Source: Neobacillus bataviensis (lineage in GTDB: Bacteria; Bacillota; Bacilli; Bacillales_B; DSM-18226). From it: 64,000 nucleotides of DNA. The notes under the pieces were generated by a model, which saw only the letters and a list, made by a program, of their open reading frames with translations, searched no databases and was not told the origin of the DNA. The stretch's first letter is position 1. Each line of letters begins with the position of its first letter. This document shows positions 25,872-34,038 of this stretch, piece by piece. The DNA is taken from assembly GCF_019969725.1 (NCBI RefSeq), contig NZ_JAHXYW010000013.1, positions 62,001-126,000 of the forward strand. The letters run 5' to 3'. The translations under genes were made by a program, and so were the position numbers.

Positions 25872-26591
25872 ATGTCAGGCATGATACAAAATCGGGAGAA
25901 ATTTTTAAATCAAATTGCCAGCCGCCTTGACCGTCCGCGAATTATCGGTTTGGTAGAAAGGCCCCAATGGGCATTCCAGCCGCAGCAGGAGGTTTTAAAG
26001 GATGCGTCACAGGATGAATTGTTAGAAGTCTTGACAGAGCAGTGTAAAAAAATTCATACGAAGCTATACACAACTAACCTAGAGGAATTACCTGCAACTC
26101 TTGATGAAGTTGTAACCTCCTATGGCGGGGGACCGATTGTGGCTTGGAAAGATGCTCGTTTTTCTAAGTGGGGGCTAGATCAGCTGATGAAAAAGGACTG
26201 GCCTAAGCAGTGCATTGATGTATACGAATGGGATTATAAAAAAGAGGAAGAAAACATCGCCAAAGCGGAACAGGCGAATGTGGGTATTACTATCAGTGAA
26301 ATAACATTAGCCGAATCTGGAACGGTTGTTTTGTTTAGTGATGAGAATAAAGGAAGAACGATCAGTTTTTTACCGGCGACCTATATTGCCTTAATTCCGA
26401 AAAGCAGTTTAGTTCCCCGTATGACCCAAGCAGCACAAAAGATGCGTGAAATTCATCAGAAAACTGGACATGTGGCATCATGCATCAATTTTATAACTGG
26501 ACCAAGTAATTCAGCAGATATTGAGTTAAATCTTGTCGTTGGAGTACATGGTCCCATTAAAGCATCTTATATTGTCATTAATGATTTATAA
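25872..26591 (+). CDS. lutC: Lactate utilisation protein LutC
   Basis: 239 residues, LUD domain throughout, including the signature ISEITLAESGTVVLFSDENKGRTISFLPATYIALIP. I chose ATG 25872, 9 bases after GGGTGG; a GTG at 25866 overlapping the lutB stop is closer to the ribosome site than usual. Third subunit of the lactate oxidation complex; a strong terminator follows. Confidence 0.92.
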   Translation: MSGMIQNREKFLNQIASRLDRPRIIGLVERPQWAFQPQQEVLKDASQDELLEVLTEQCKKIHTKLYTTNLEELPATLDEVVTSYGGGPIVAWKDARFSKWGLDQLMKKDWPKQCIDVYEWDYKKEEENIAKAEQANVGITISEITLAESGTVVLFSDENKGRTISFLPATYIALIPKSSLVPRMTQAAQKMREIHQKTGHVASCINFITGPSNSADIELNLVVGVHGPIKASYIVINDL

Positions 26592-26599
26592 TTTTTAAT

Positions 26600-26638
26600 A
26601 AAGGACTGCCTTTACATTCTAAAGGCAGTCCTTTTTTG
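26600..26638 (+). terminator. Terminator after lutABC
   Basis: AAAGGACTGCCTTTA pairs with TAAAGGCAGTCCTTTT, followed by a T run. Confidence 0.9.
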
Positions 26639-26871
26639 GAAATAAAACACTGTTATAATACAAAAATTTCCCTGTTGTATAAAAAGGTAAACCTTTTCAA
26701 GTCATACACATTAACGGTTTGGGTGAAATGAATAAATGTGTTATAAAATTTTTTCTTCTATGTTTGACTTTTGTCACAGCTAAAAAATAAGTGATGCTAT
26801 ACAATAACTTTTGGGGAAGTTAATTTTTTATGTCTTTTTCTTGTTAAATTTTTGAACGAAATAATTGTCTA

Positions 26872-26895
26872 GCTGCAGCGCCTAGGCGCTGCAGC
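26872..26895. repeat. Perfect 24-base palindrome before the POR operon
   Basis: Starts GCTGCAGCGCCT and ends with its exact complement AGGCGCTGCAGC, with no loop. It is GC-rich in an AT-rich intergenic region of 327 bases and stands 23 bases before the POR start codon. No T run follows, so it is not an ordinary terminator. The flanking TTGTCTAGCTGCAGCGCCTA looks like the core of intergenic repeats I remember from other Bacillus genomes; that link is inference. Confidence 0.7.
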
Positions 26896-26918
26896 ATTTC
26901 TAAAATGGGAGGGACATT

Positions 26919-27932
26919 ATGTCTATTTTACCAAAGAAAAATGAATTAGGATTTTTTGAAATCCGTCTTGAATCAATCGGCGGGCTGGGTGCAAACCTAG
27001 CTGGAAAAATGTTAGCGGAAGCTGGCGTTTTAAGTCTTGGTTTAAAAGGTTCCAATTTTTCATCATATGGATCTGAAAAGAAGGGGTCCCCTGTTAAGAG
27101 TTTTATCCGTTTTTGTGATCCCGATGTCGAAATTAGAGATCATAGCCCAATCGAACAGCCTCATGTAGTGGGTGTTTTCCATGAAGCTTTATATAGAACG
27201 GTTAATGTTGTCAGCGGATTGAATGCTGGTGGAATCGTTTTAGTAAACACAGCAAGAGAATTTGATGATGTTAAAACGGATTTACAGCTAGAATATGGCA
27301 CACTTGCCATTGTAGATGCTTTATCTATTGCTGTAGAGGAAAAAACAAAGGTCAATACAGCGATGCTAGGTGCATTATATCGTATTTGCGAATTTCTTGA
27401 TCCTGATTCAATGAGAGATGTGATTCGGAAAACATTTACTAAGAAATATCCTCATTTAGTTGAACCCAATATTCGAACATTTGACCGTGGCTATAATGAA
27501 GTTCAATTTAAAAAATATGAAGTGCCGGAAGGAGCTGAAGGCAAGGCCTTCACACGTCCGCTTCCACAGCTTGGTTACATGACTCAGGAAATTGGCGGGG
27601 TTATAGTTGCGCAAGCAAATAGTATTTTTAAAGATTTAAGCGGTTCACGACAAGGATTTCTTCCAGAGTTCCAACAAGAAAAATGCATTCATTGTGCTGC
27701 CTGTGATAATGTTTGTCCTGATTTTTGTTTTGTCTGGGATGAAGGAGAAGATAAGCGCGGCAGAAAGCAAATGTTTCTTAAAGGAATTGACTATCAATAT
27801 TGTAAAGGCTGCTTAAAATGTGTGGAAGCATGTCCAACAGATGCCCTTGGTGACCTTCGCGAAATGCTTGGATATGCAGACGAAAACCGCGTAAAGCAAA
27901 ACTTTCCTTATATTGCAGGGGGGATTCTCTAA
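26919..27932 (+). CDS. 2-oxoacid:ferredoxin oxidoreductase, fused gamma-delta
   Basis: 337 residues in two parts. About 10-190 is a POR gamma domain (EIRLESIGGLGANLAGKMLAEAG, with GGLG at its core). About 250-315 is a delta-type ferredoxin with two 4Fe-4S motifs, CIHCAACDNVCPDFC and CKGCLKCVEACPTDAL. Electrons from the catalytic subunit should pass through these clusters to ferredoxin. AATGGGAGGG ribosome site. The TAA overlaps the ATG of the next gene by one base, so the two subunits are coupled. Fusion of gamma and delta is less common than separate genes. Confidence 0.88.
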   Translation: MSILPKKNELGFFEIRLESIGGLGANLAGKMLAEAGVLSLGLKGSNFSSYGSEKKGSPVKSFIRFCDPDVEIRDHSPIEQPHVVGVFHEALYRTVNVVSGLNAGGIVLVNTAREFDDVKTDLQLEYGTLAIVDALSIAVEEKTKVNTAMLGALYRICEFLDPDSMRDVIRKTFTKKYPHLVEPNIRTFDRGYNEVQFKKYEVPEGAEGKAFTRPLPQLGYMTQEIGGVIVAQANSIFKDLSGSRQGFLPEFQQEKCIHCAACDNVCPDFCFVWDEGEDKRGRKQMFLKGIDYQYCKGCLKCVEACPTDALGDLREMLGYADENRVKQNFPYIAGGIL

Positions 27933-30226
27933 TGGCCATTTTAGAAGATAAGTTAACTACACAAGGGACCGCAGAACAGATTTCTACATTTGAGTCAGGT
28001 AATGAAATGGCTGCCATGGCGGCAGCACAAATTAATTACCATATTATGGGATACTTCCCAATTACCCCTTCAACAGAGGTCGCCCAATTCTTAGACCAGA
28101 TGAAAACGCGCGGCGAGCATGATATTAAGCTGATTCCTGCTGATGGAGAACACGGTTCTGCCGGTATTTGTTACGGTGCTGCTGTGACAGGAGCCCGGGT
28201 TATTAATGCAACAAGTGCCAATGGTTTTTTATACATGCTTGAACAAATGCCGGTCCAATCAGGTACTCGTTTCCCTATGGTTATGAATTTAGTTACTCGT
28301 GCAGTCAGCGGGCCGCTTGATATTCGCGGTGATCACTCCGATCTTTATTATGCATTGAATACTGGCTGGGTGATTTTAACGGCTAAAACGCCGCAAGCAG
28401 TTTATGATATGAATATTATGGCATTAAAGATTGCCGAACACTCAAAAGTACGTCTACCCGTTATTGTAGCTTATGACGGATTCTTTACATCCCATCAAAA
28501 GCGCAGAGTTGAATTCTTTAAGGATCGTCGTGTTGTGCAGCAATTTGTTGGTGAATGTCCAACTGATTACAATTTTGTCAGGGATCTAAGCAAGCCAGTA
28601 ACAATTGGGGCACATATGAGCGGTGATGATTTCATCAACAATCACTTCCAGCAATCTGAAGCAATATACAATGCTGGTAAGGTATTTAAAGAAGTTGCTG
28701 CTGAATATTCAAAACTTTCAGGTAGAGAATATCCTGTACTGGATTTATATAAAATGGAAGATGCAGATGTGGCATTATTCCTCTTAAACTCCGCTGCAGA
28801 GTCCGCCAAGGATGTTGTCGATCAACTTCGAGAAAAAGGAATTAAGGCTGGTGTCATCAGCCCGAATATTATTCGACCATTCCCTGCGAAGGTGATTCGC
28901 GAAGCCCTTAAGAATGTAAAAACATTATTAGTGGGTGAACGAGCTGATTCATACGGCGCAAATGGGCCAAACTTAACACACGAAGTGAAATCAGCGCTTC
29001 AAGATGACAAGAACAATAAAACAATCGTTTTAAGCCGTGTTTTCGGTCTTGGCGGTAAGGATTTCTATGCAAGTGATGCCCAGGCTTTCTTTGATATGGC
29101 GATCGACGCGATGGAAAAAGGATATGCTGAAAAACCGTTTGATTACTATGGCCATATTCCAGGCAACCCTGATAAAATTCTTAAGCCTGTCATTTTGCCT
29201 CAACATGGAGATGTATTTAAAACAGGTTTAATCGATGTCAAAATGGATGAAGAGACCAATAAATTAAAGGTGAAAATTCCTCCACTAAGGGCTCTTACCG
29301 GGAAGCCAAAACGGATTGCATCTGGTCACGGGGCATGTCCAGGCTGCGGAATCTTTGCTGGATTAGAACTTTTCTTTAAAGGAATTGAGGGTGATATTGT
29401 TACTCTATTCCAAACGGGCTGTGCTTATGTAACGACAACGGGTTATCCAAGCACATCACATAAGCAAACGATGATACACAATCTTTTCCAAAACGGTGCA
29501 GCAACTCTATCAGGTACGCTAGAAGCGTTCATGGAATTAAAACGACGCGGGGAAATTAATGTATCAGACGATGCTACCTTTGTCATGATTACGGGTGATG
29601 GCGGTATGGACATTGGTATGGGGGCAGCAATTGGTACAGCGCTTCGTGGACATAAACTAATCATGCTTGAGTATGATAATGAAGGGTATATGAATACTGG
29701 TTCGCAAATGTCTTATTCCACTCCAATTGGACATATGACTAGTACTTCTGGTGTTGGTAAAGCCCAGCGTGGAAAAGCATTCCATCATAAGGATACCGCA
29801 CAAATTATGGCGGCAACCAACATTCCTTATGTGTTTACAGGATCAGAGGCATTCCCGCAGGATTTAGTGAAAAAAGGTGCAAAGGCCCAGTGGTATGCTC
29901 AAAATGTTGGCACTGTTTACGGGAAAATACTCATCACATGCCCGCTTAACTGGAAATCAGATGACCGATACGGTACAAAAATTGTCGAAGCAGCCGTTGA
30001 TTCTTGCTTCTTCCCGCTTTATGAGGTGGAACAAGGAATTACGACGATTACCTACAATCCCGAAGATAAGAACAAACGGATTCCACTTTCTGACTGGTTG
30101 AAATACATGGGTAAAACCAAGCATCTTCTTAATGAAGAAAATAAACCATTATTAGAAGAATTTGAAGCAGAAGTTGAAAAGAGATGGCAGCGCCTGAAAG
30201 CTAAGAATGATAACCCAATGTTATGA
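27932..30226 (+). CDS. 2-oxoacid:ferredoxin oxidoreductase, fused alpha-beta
   Basis: 764 residues. The alpha part (about 20-410) contains GNEMAAMAAAQINYHIMGYFPITPSTEVA and DGEHGSAGICYGAAVTGARVINATSANG. The beta part (from about 455) has HGACPGCGIF, GCAYVTTTGYPST, the TPP/Mg site TGDGGMDIGMGAAIGTALRG...YDNEGYMNTG and ITCPLNWKSDD near the end, so four cysteines of the beta-subunit cluster can be found. The tail (FFPLYEVEQGITTITYNPE) is pyruvate-type. Oxidatively decarboxylates pyruvate or a branched-chain 2-oxoacid to acyl-CoA while reducing ferredoxin. Exact substrate is open. Confidence 0.9.
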   Translation: MAILEDKLTTQGTAEQISTFESGNEMAAMAAAQINYHIMGYFPITPSTEVAQFLDQMKTRGEHDIKLIPADGEHGSAGICYGAAVTGARVINATSANGFLYMLEQMPVQSGTRFPMVMNLVTRAVSGPLDIRGDHSDLYYALNTGWVILTAKTPQAVYDMNIMALKIAEHSKVRLPVIVAYDGFFTSHQKRRVEFFKDRRVVQQFVGECPTDYNFVRDLSKPVTIGAHMSGDDFINNHFQQSEAIYNAGKVFKEVAAEYSKLSGREYPVLDLYKMEDADVALFLLNSAAESAKDVVDQLREKGIKAGVISPNIIRPFPAKVIREALKNVKTLLVGERADSYGANGPNLTHEVKSALQDDKNNKTIVLSRVFGLGGKDFYASDAQAFFDMAIDAMEKGYAEKPFDYYGHIPGNPDKILKPVILPQHGDVFKTGLIDVKMDEETNKLKVKIPPLRALTGKPKRIASGHGACPGCGIFAGLELFFKGIEGDIVTLFQTGCAYVTTTGYPSTSHKQTMIHNLFQNGAATLSGTLEAFMELKRRGEINVSDDATFVMITGDGGMDIGMGAAIGTALRGHKLIMLEYDNEGYMNTGSQMSYSTPIGHMTSTSGVGKAQRGKAFHHKDTAQIMAATNIPYVFTGSEAFPQDLVKKGAKAQWYAQNVGTVYGKILITCPLNWKSDDRYGTKIVEAAVDSCFFPLYEVEQGITTITYNPEDKNKRIPLSDWLKYMGKTKHLLNEENKPLLEEFEAEVEKRWQRLKAKNDNPML

Positions 30227-30234
30227 TATAATAG

Positions 30235-30268
30235 ACCACTTCCTAAAATCAGGAAGTGGTTTATTTGT
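30235..30268 (+). terminator. Terminator after the POR operon
   Basis: ACCACTTCCT (30235-30244) pairs with AGGAAGTGGT (30251-30260), then TTATTTGTTT. Confidence 0.85.
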
Positions 30269-30337
30269 TTGACAGTATTCAATAAATTCGATATATTTCT
30301 AATTAGATGATTATCAAATATAGAAAAGGTGTGATCT

Positions 30338-30925
30338 TTGATGCAGCTAAATCGCTTAGTCGAGTTCTATAAAACGATGGGCGACCCAACAAGGGTTAGA
30401 ATTGTTTCACTTCTAGCAAAAGGACCTCTGCACGGTCAGGCAATTGCAGGCAAGCTTGGCTTAACCGCACCAACAATTACCCATCACTTAAAGAAATTAA
30501 GAGAGGTTCATCTGGTTTATGAAAGAAGAGATAAAAATACGATTTACTTTTATTTAAATAGTTCTTTAATCAAACAGCAGGCAGAAGTACTCTCGCAGCT
30601 ATTGGATAAAAGGGGGGAGGAGCTGGAAAATATGGTGGAAGATAGTCTTGAAAGGCAAAAAATAATCGAGAATTTCTATACTAAAGACGGAAAATTAAAA
30701 AATATTCCTTCACAGCGGAAAAAGAAATTAATCGTGTTTGAGCATATGGTACAAGGGTTAAAAAAAGGAAAGAAATATGAAGAAAAAGAAATAAATGAGT
30801 TTATTAAACAATTTCACGAGGATTATGCAACCATTCGCCGGGAATTTATAATTAATCATTATATGTATCGGGAAAATGGAATATATGAGCTAAATCCTGA
30901 AGAAATGTGGGCGAAGCCCGAATGA
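30338..30925 (+). CDS. ArsR-family regulator with DUF2087 domain
   Basis: 195 residues. Winged helix at about 8-85 (MGDPTRVRIVSLLAKGPLHGQAIAGKLGLTAPTITHHLKKLREVHLV) and a C-terminal DUF2087-like region (LKNIPSQRKKKLIVFEHMVQGLKKGKKYEEKEINEFI...YATIRREFIINHYMYRENGIYEL). No metal-binding cysteine motif, so the inducer is not obviously a metal. AAAGGTGTG ribosome site. It is convergent with mtnK and has no evident link to it. Confidence 0.88.
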   Translation: MMQLNRLVEFYKTMGDPTRVRIVSLLAKGPLHGQAIAGKLGLTAPTITHHLKKLREVHLVYERRDKNTIYFYLNSSLIKQQAEVLSQLLDKRGEELENMVEDSLERQKIIENFYTKDGKLKNIPSQRKKKLIVFEHMVQGLKKGKKYEEKEINEFIKQFHEDYATIRREFIINHYMYRENGIYELNPEEMWAKPE

Positions 30926-30958
30926 AAAAGCAATCCGAAGCTTCGGATTGCCTTTTCA
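30926..30958 (+). terminator. Bidirectional terminator, arsR-like / mtnK
   Basis: A perfect 22-base inverted repeat (30930-30951; GCAATCCGAA and its complement around GC) with T-rich sequence on both sides. Shared by the convergent genes. Confidence 0.9.
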
Positions 30959-30961
30959 TTT

Positions 30962-32146
30962 CTAAATTACCGTTTTAACTACATGGATAAATTCTTGCAG
31001 GTTTTTGATTTCGTTTCGAAGTTTAATAAGGGTTTTACCAAGTTCCAATGTCTTTTGTTTTGCCGCTATTCGTATTTCTTTATTTTCAATTGAATCCAAA
31101 TCGGCAACATGTGCAAGACCGATGGTTCTTCTAATTAATTCACAGCCGGCAAAACCAATAGAGTCTTCGAAAAATTTAGATAAATTATATTTCAAGAATG
31201 CCGATGTTTTTGCTAAAGGTTCCTTATTCTCTCGTTCCCACAAATGAGAAAATTGACTTTCAAAAACATTCCAGACTGTTTCAATATGCTTGATAAAGAT
31301 ATCACGGTTTTTATCGTTCACAATGACCTGGAAGAGAAGGTTGCCAAATACTTGGCCGATATCAAATCCGGCAGGACCATAGAAGGCAAATTCAGGGTCA
31401 ATAACTTTTGTTTCCCAATCATTCGCAAAAACACTTCCAGTATGGAGGTCGCCATGAAGAAGAACTTCTGCATCAGTTAAAAAGTTTTTTTTCAAAATAT
31501 TAACATGATGCTTCAATTCTTCATCGTGCCAAAGTTCTTCAACAGCTGGCCTTAATTCAGCTTCAAAATTATTTGTCTCTGCATCATAAAATGGGTCGGT
31601 GAAGATTAAATCCTCTGTAATTTTGCACAGTTCAGGATTGATAAACTGCTGTACCCTTTCTTTCTTAACAGCAGGACCTAAACCATAATCTGAGGTAAAA
31701 AATAAAGTATTGGCGAGATACTCTCCAAGATGCTGTGATATTAAGGGGTAGGTTCTTCCTTCGATAAAGCCTGTTCTCGCAATCAAAAGATGAGATAAAT
31801 CCTCCATGACTGTTACTGCGAGTATATCATCTGTGTGATAAACCCTGGGTACATAATCAGGAGCCATTTGGCCAAAAATTTTTAAGGCGTCTGCTTCAAT
31901 CTTGGCTCTTTTTAGGGTAAGAGGCCAGCTTTCCCCAACCACCTTTGCGTAAGGAAGAGCTTGTTTGATAATAATGCTTTTATCATGCTGTTTATCGACA
32001 ATATGAAAAACAAGGTTTAAGTTGCCATCACCAATTTCCTTACAAGTGAGATCCGCATTATCAGTAACTAGATTTAAGCGTAATGCTAGCTCAATGGCAG
32101 CGGCTTCGGTTAATGGTTGATAGGTTTGTTGTTTTAATAGACTCAT
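30962..32146 (-). CDS. mtnK: Methylthioribose kinase MtnK
   Basis: Phosphorylates 5-methylthioribose, the entry to the methionine salvage pathway. 394 residues from ATG 32146 (AAAGGAG upstream); the frame continues into the riboswitch terminator and that extension is not coding. Aminoglycoside-phosphotransferase fold with the catalytic loop LLHGDLHTGSVFA and metal-binding VIDPEFAFYGPAGFDIG. A SAM riboswitch precedes it. The usual partner mtnA is not adjacent. Confidence 0.94.
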   Translation of the reverse strand: MSLLKQQTYQPLTEAAAIELALRLNLVTDNADLTCKEIGDGNLNLVFHIVDKQHDKSIIIKQALPYAKVVGESWPLTLKRAKIEADALKIFGQMAPDYVPRVYHTDDILAVTVMEDLSHLLIARTGFIEGRTYPLISQHLGEYLANTLFFTSDYGLGPAVKKERVQQFINPELCKITEDLIFTDPFYDAETNNFEAELRPAVEELWHDEELKHHVNILKKNFLTDAEVLLHGDLHTGSVFANDWETKVIDPEFAFYGPAGFDIGQVFGNLLFQVIVNDKNRDIFIKHIETVWNVFESQFSHLWERENKEPLAKTSAFLKYNLSKFFEDSIGFAGCELIRRTIGLAHVADLDSIENKEIRIAAKQKTLELGKTLIKLRNEIKNLQEFIHVVKTVI

Positions 32147-32187
32147 TATTTTATTCTCCTTTTTTCGGAGGCTAGGTTGTGGATGGG

Positions 32188-32223
32188 GGCACAAAAAAGC
32201 CTCTTTCTTTTTTGAAAGAGGCT
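32188..32223 (-). terminator. SAM-riboswitch terminator of mtnK leader
   Basis: On the minus strand GCCTCTTTC pairs with GAAAGAGGC, followed by TTTTTT. It lies between the S-box aptamer and mtnK and is the expected transcription-attenuation hairpin. Confidence 0.9.
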
Positions 32224-32246
32224 CTGAAGACATTCATGTCTGTCGC

Positions 32247-32407
32247 ACCTCTTATCTTTCAGAAAGACAATCCTTCTGTTGGAATTAGCACCGTGCCTTA
32301 TTCGGGTTTTCCCCGGCGAAAAATTCGCCCCATTTTTACAATGGGATTATGGTCGGTTGCTGGGCTTCAAAGGGCCAAATCCCTCAGCCAGCTCGTGATA
32401 AGAGTAT
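32247..32407 (-). ncRNA. SAM-I riboswitch (S-box) of mtnK
   Basis: Read on the minus strand: CTCTTATCACGAG opens P1, then GCTGGCTGAGGGATTTGGCC, GAAGCCCAGCAACC, GGTGCTAATTCC and the closing GATAAGAG. These are the conserved S-box blocks in the right order. The P3 arm is longer than usual (about 55 bases between GCAACC and GGTGCTAA). High SAM should terminate mtnK transcription. Confidence 0.93.
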
Positions 32408-32511
32408 CTGAATTTTAAAATTTATTAATCTGATAAGTACTATAACAGGATAAAAAGATTAGTGTCAATATTTTTTGAAAATTATTTTTATTGTCACTGA
32501 AAAGTTCGGAG

Positions 32512-32532
32512 TATTTACTTTACAAGTAAATA
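32512..32532. promoter_or_regulatory. Inverted repeat upstream of mtnE
   Basis: TATTTACTT-TAC-AAGTAAATA, nine-base perfect arms, 67 bases before the mtnE start. It looks like a protein operator in the mtnK-mtnE divergent region; no regulator can be named. Confidence 0.45.
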
Positions 32533-32599
32533 TAAAAGTTATATCATTTGTGACTAGAATTTCAAACCAAAAATGAAATAGTTAGAGCAGGTGAGAGTA

Positions 32600-33778
32600 T
32601 TGAAACAATTTCCGCCATCAAATCTTTTAAACAGTCTGCCAAAACAATTTTTTGCCTCCCTTGTTAAAAAGGTGGATCAATATCTTGAACAAGGCTATGA
32701 TGTCATTAATTTAGGACAGGGTAATCCTGATCAGCCAACACCCGGGCATATTGTTGCCAAGCTTCAGGAAGCAGCAGCCAATCCCGTCAACCATAAATAT
32801 TCGCCCTTTCAAGGACATAAATATTTAAAACAGGCTGCCGCGGAATTTTATTTGAGGGAATATGGAGTTACCATTGATCCCAAAAAAGAGGTCGCCATTC
32901 TTTTTGGCGGCAAAGCAGGCCTGGTAGAAATACCTCAGTGCTTATTAAATCCTGGTGATACTATTCTGGTTCCAGATCCCGGCTATCCCGATTATTGGTC
33001 TGGTGTCGCCCTGGCCCAAGCTGAAATGGCAATAATGCCATTAAGAGAGAAGAATCATTTCTTACCAGATTATCAGGAAATGTCACCGGAAATTTTATCT
33101 AAGGCTAAATTAATGTTCCTCAATTATCCTAATAATCCAACAGGAGCAACTGCCACAACCGAATTCTTTGAGGATACAGTCAAGCTTGCCAGTAAAAATG
33201 ATATTTGCGTTGTCCATGACTTTGCCTACGGGGCAATAGGTTTTGACGGAAAAAAACCAATCAGCTTCCTGCAGGTGGAAGGGGCAAAAGATGTGGGTAT
33301 CGAAATTTATACACTTTCCAAATCCTATAATATGGCCGGCTGGCGCGTAGGATTTGCTGTTGGAAATGAAAGTGTTATTTCGGCAATAGAGCTTTTGCAG
33401 GATCATCTTTATGTTAGTTTATTTGGTGCTGTCCAGGAGGCTGCAGCTGAAGCGTTAACTGCCTCACAAGAATGTGTGAAGGAATTAAATCAGCTTTATG
33501 AGCGAAGAAGGAATGTCCTAATTGACGGCTTGCGGTCGTTAGGCTGGGATGTTACAGCTCCTAAAGGATCCTTTTTTGCATGGTTAAAGGTCCCCAATGG
33601 TCTAACGTCAGAGGAATTCGCTAATATTCTTCTCGAACAAGTACATATCATGGTCGCCCCAGGTATTGGCTTTGGTCAATATGGAGAAGGTTTTGTCCGT
33701 GTTGGACTTTTATCTTCTGAGGAGCGGCTAAGGGAAGCTGTCAGAAGAATTAGTTGTTTAGAAATTTTTGAAAAATAG
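32600..33778 (+). CDS. mtnE: Methionine salvage aminotransferase MtnE
   Basis: PLP-dependent aminotransferase that converts 2-oxo-4-methylthiobutyrate to methionine, the last salvage step. 392 residues from TTG 32600, placed 4 bases after AGGTGAGAG; a GTG at 32591 lies inside that ribosome site. Type-I fold markers: LGQGNPDQPTPGHI, GYPDYWSG, LNYPNNPTGA and the PLP lysine in LSKSYNMAGWRVGF. Divergent from mtnK; no S-box of its own was found, so its control may differ from its neighbours. Confidence 0.92.
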   Translation: MKQFPPSNLLNSLPKQFFASLVKKVDQYLEQGYDVINLGQGNPDQPTPGHIVAKLQEAAANPVNHKYSPFQGHKYLKQAAAEFYLREYGVTIDPKKEVAILFGGKAGLVEIPQCLLNPGDTILVPDPGYPDYWSGVALAQAEMAIMPLREKNHFLPDYQEMSPEILSKAKLMFLNYPNNPTGATATTEFFEDTVKLASKNDICVVHDFAYGAIGFDGKKPISFLQVEGAKDVGIEIYTLSKSYNMAGWRVGFAVGNESVISAIELLQDHLYVSLFGAVQEAAAEALTASQECVKELNQLYERRRNVLIDGLRSLGWDVTAPKGSFFAWLKVPNGLTSEEFANILLEQVHIMVAPGIGFGQYGEGFVRVGLLSSEERLREAVRRISCLEIFEK

Positions 33779-33856
33779 GTTGACATTTTAATTCTTTCTT
33801 GGGATAATCCAAACTAAAGTTAACTAATATGAAAATAATTAATATTACGAATCGTT

Positions 33857-33969
33857 TTCTTATCAAGAGCAGGCGGAGGGACTAGCCCAATGAAGCCCGG
33901 CAACCGACTTAAACCATTTTTAAGCACGGTGCTAAATCTTGCAGCGAACAGCTGATAGATGAGAAGATG
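33857..33969 (+). ncRNA. SAM-I riboswitch (S-box) of mtnWXBD
   Basis: TTCTTATCAAGAGCAGGCGG, GGGACTAGCCC, GAAGCCCGGCAACC, a short P3 ending GCACGGTGCTAA and the closing GATGAGAA are canonical S-box blocks. It sits directly before an attenuator hairpin and mtnW. Confidence 0.95.
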
Positions 33970-33983
33970 TTAGTTTGTAACGC

Positions 33984-34013
33984 TAACCTCTTCTTTTCGA
34001 AGAGGTTTTTTTA
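33984..34013 (+). terminator. SAM-riboswitch terminator of mtnWXBD leader
   Basis: AACCTCTTC pairs with GAAGAGGTT, followed by TTTTT. Attenuator of the mtnWXBD operon. Confidence 0.92.
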
Positions 34014-34038
34014 TGTTTTTACGAAAGGAAGTGTAATA

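Noticed and set aside
26640..26871. Small gene or sRNA between lutC and the POR operon
   Set aside because: No coding frame with a ribosome site; no terminator after the AT-rich stretch.
32147..32233. 29-residue upstream extension of MtnK
   Set aside because: It would translate the riboswitch terminator; ATG 32146 has AAAGGAG.
32179..32418. Plus-strand frame of 79 codons
   Set aside because: It lies entirely over the minus-strand SAM riboswitch and its terminator.
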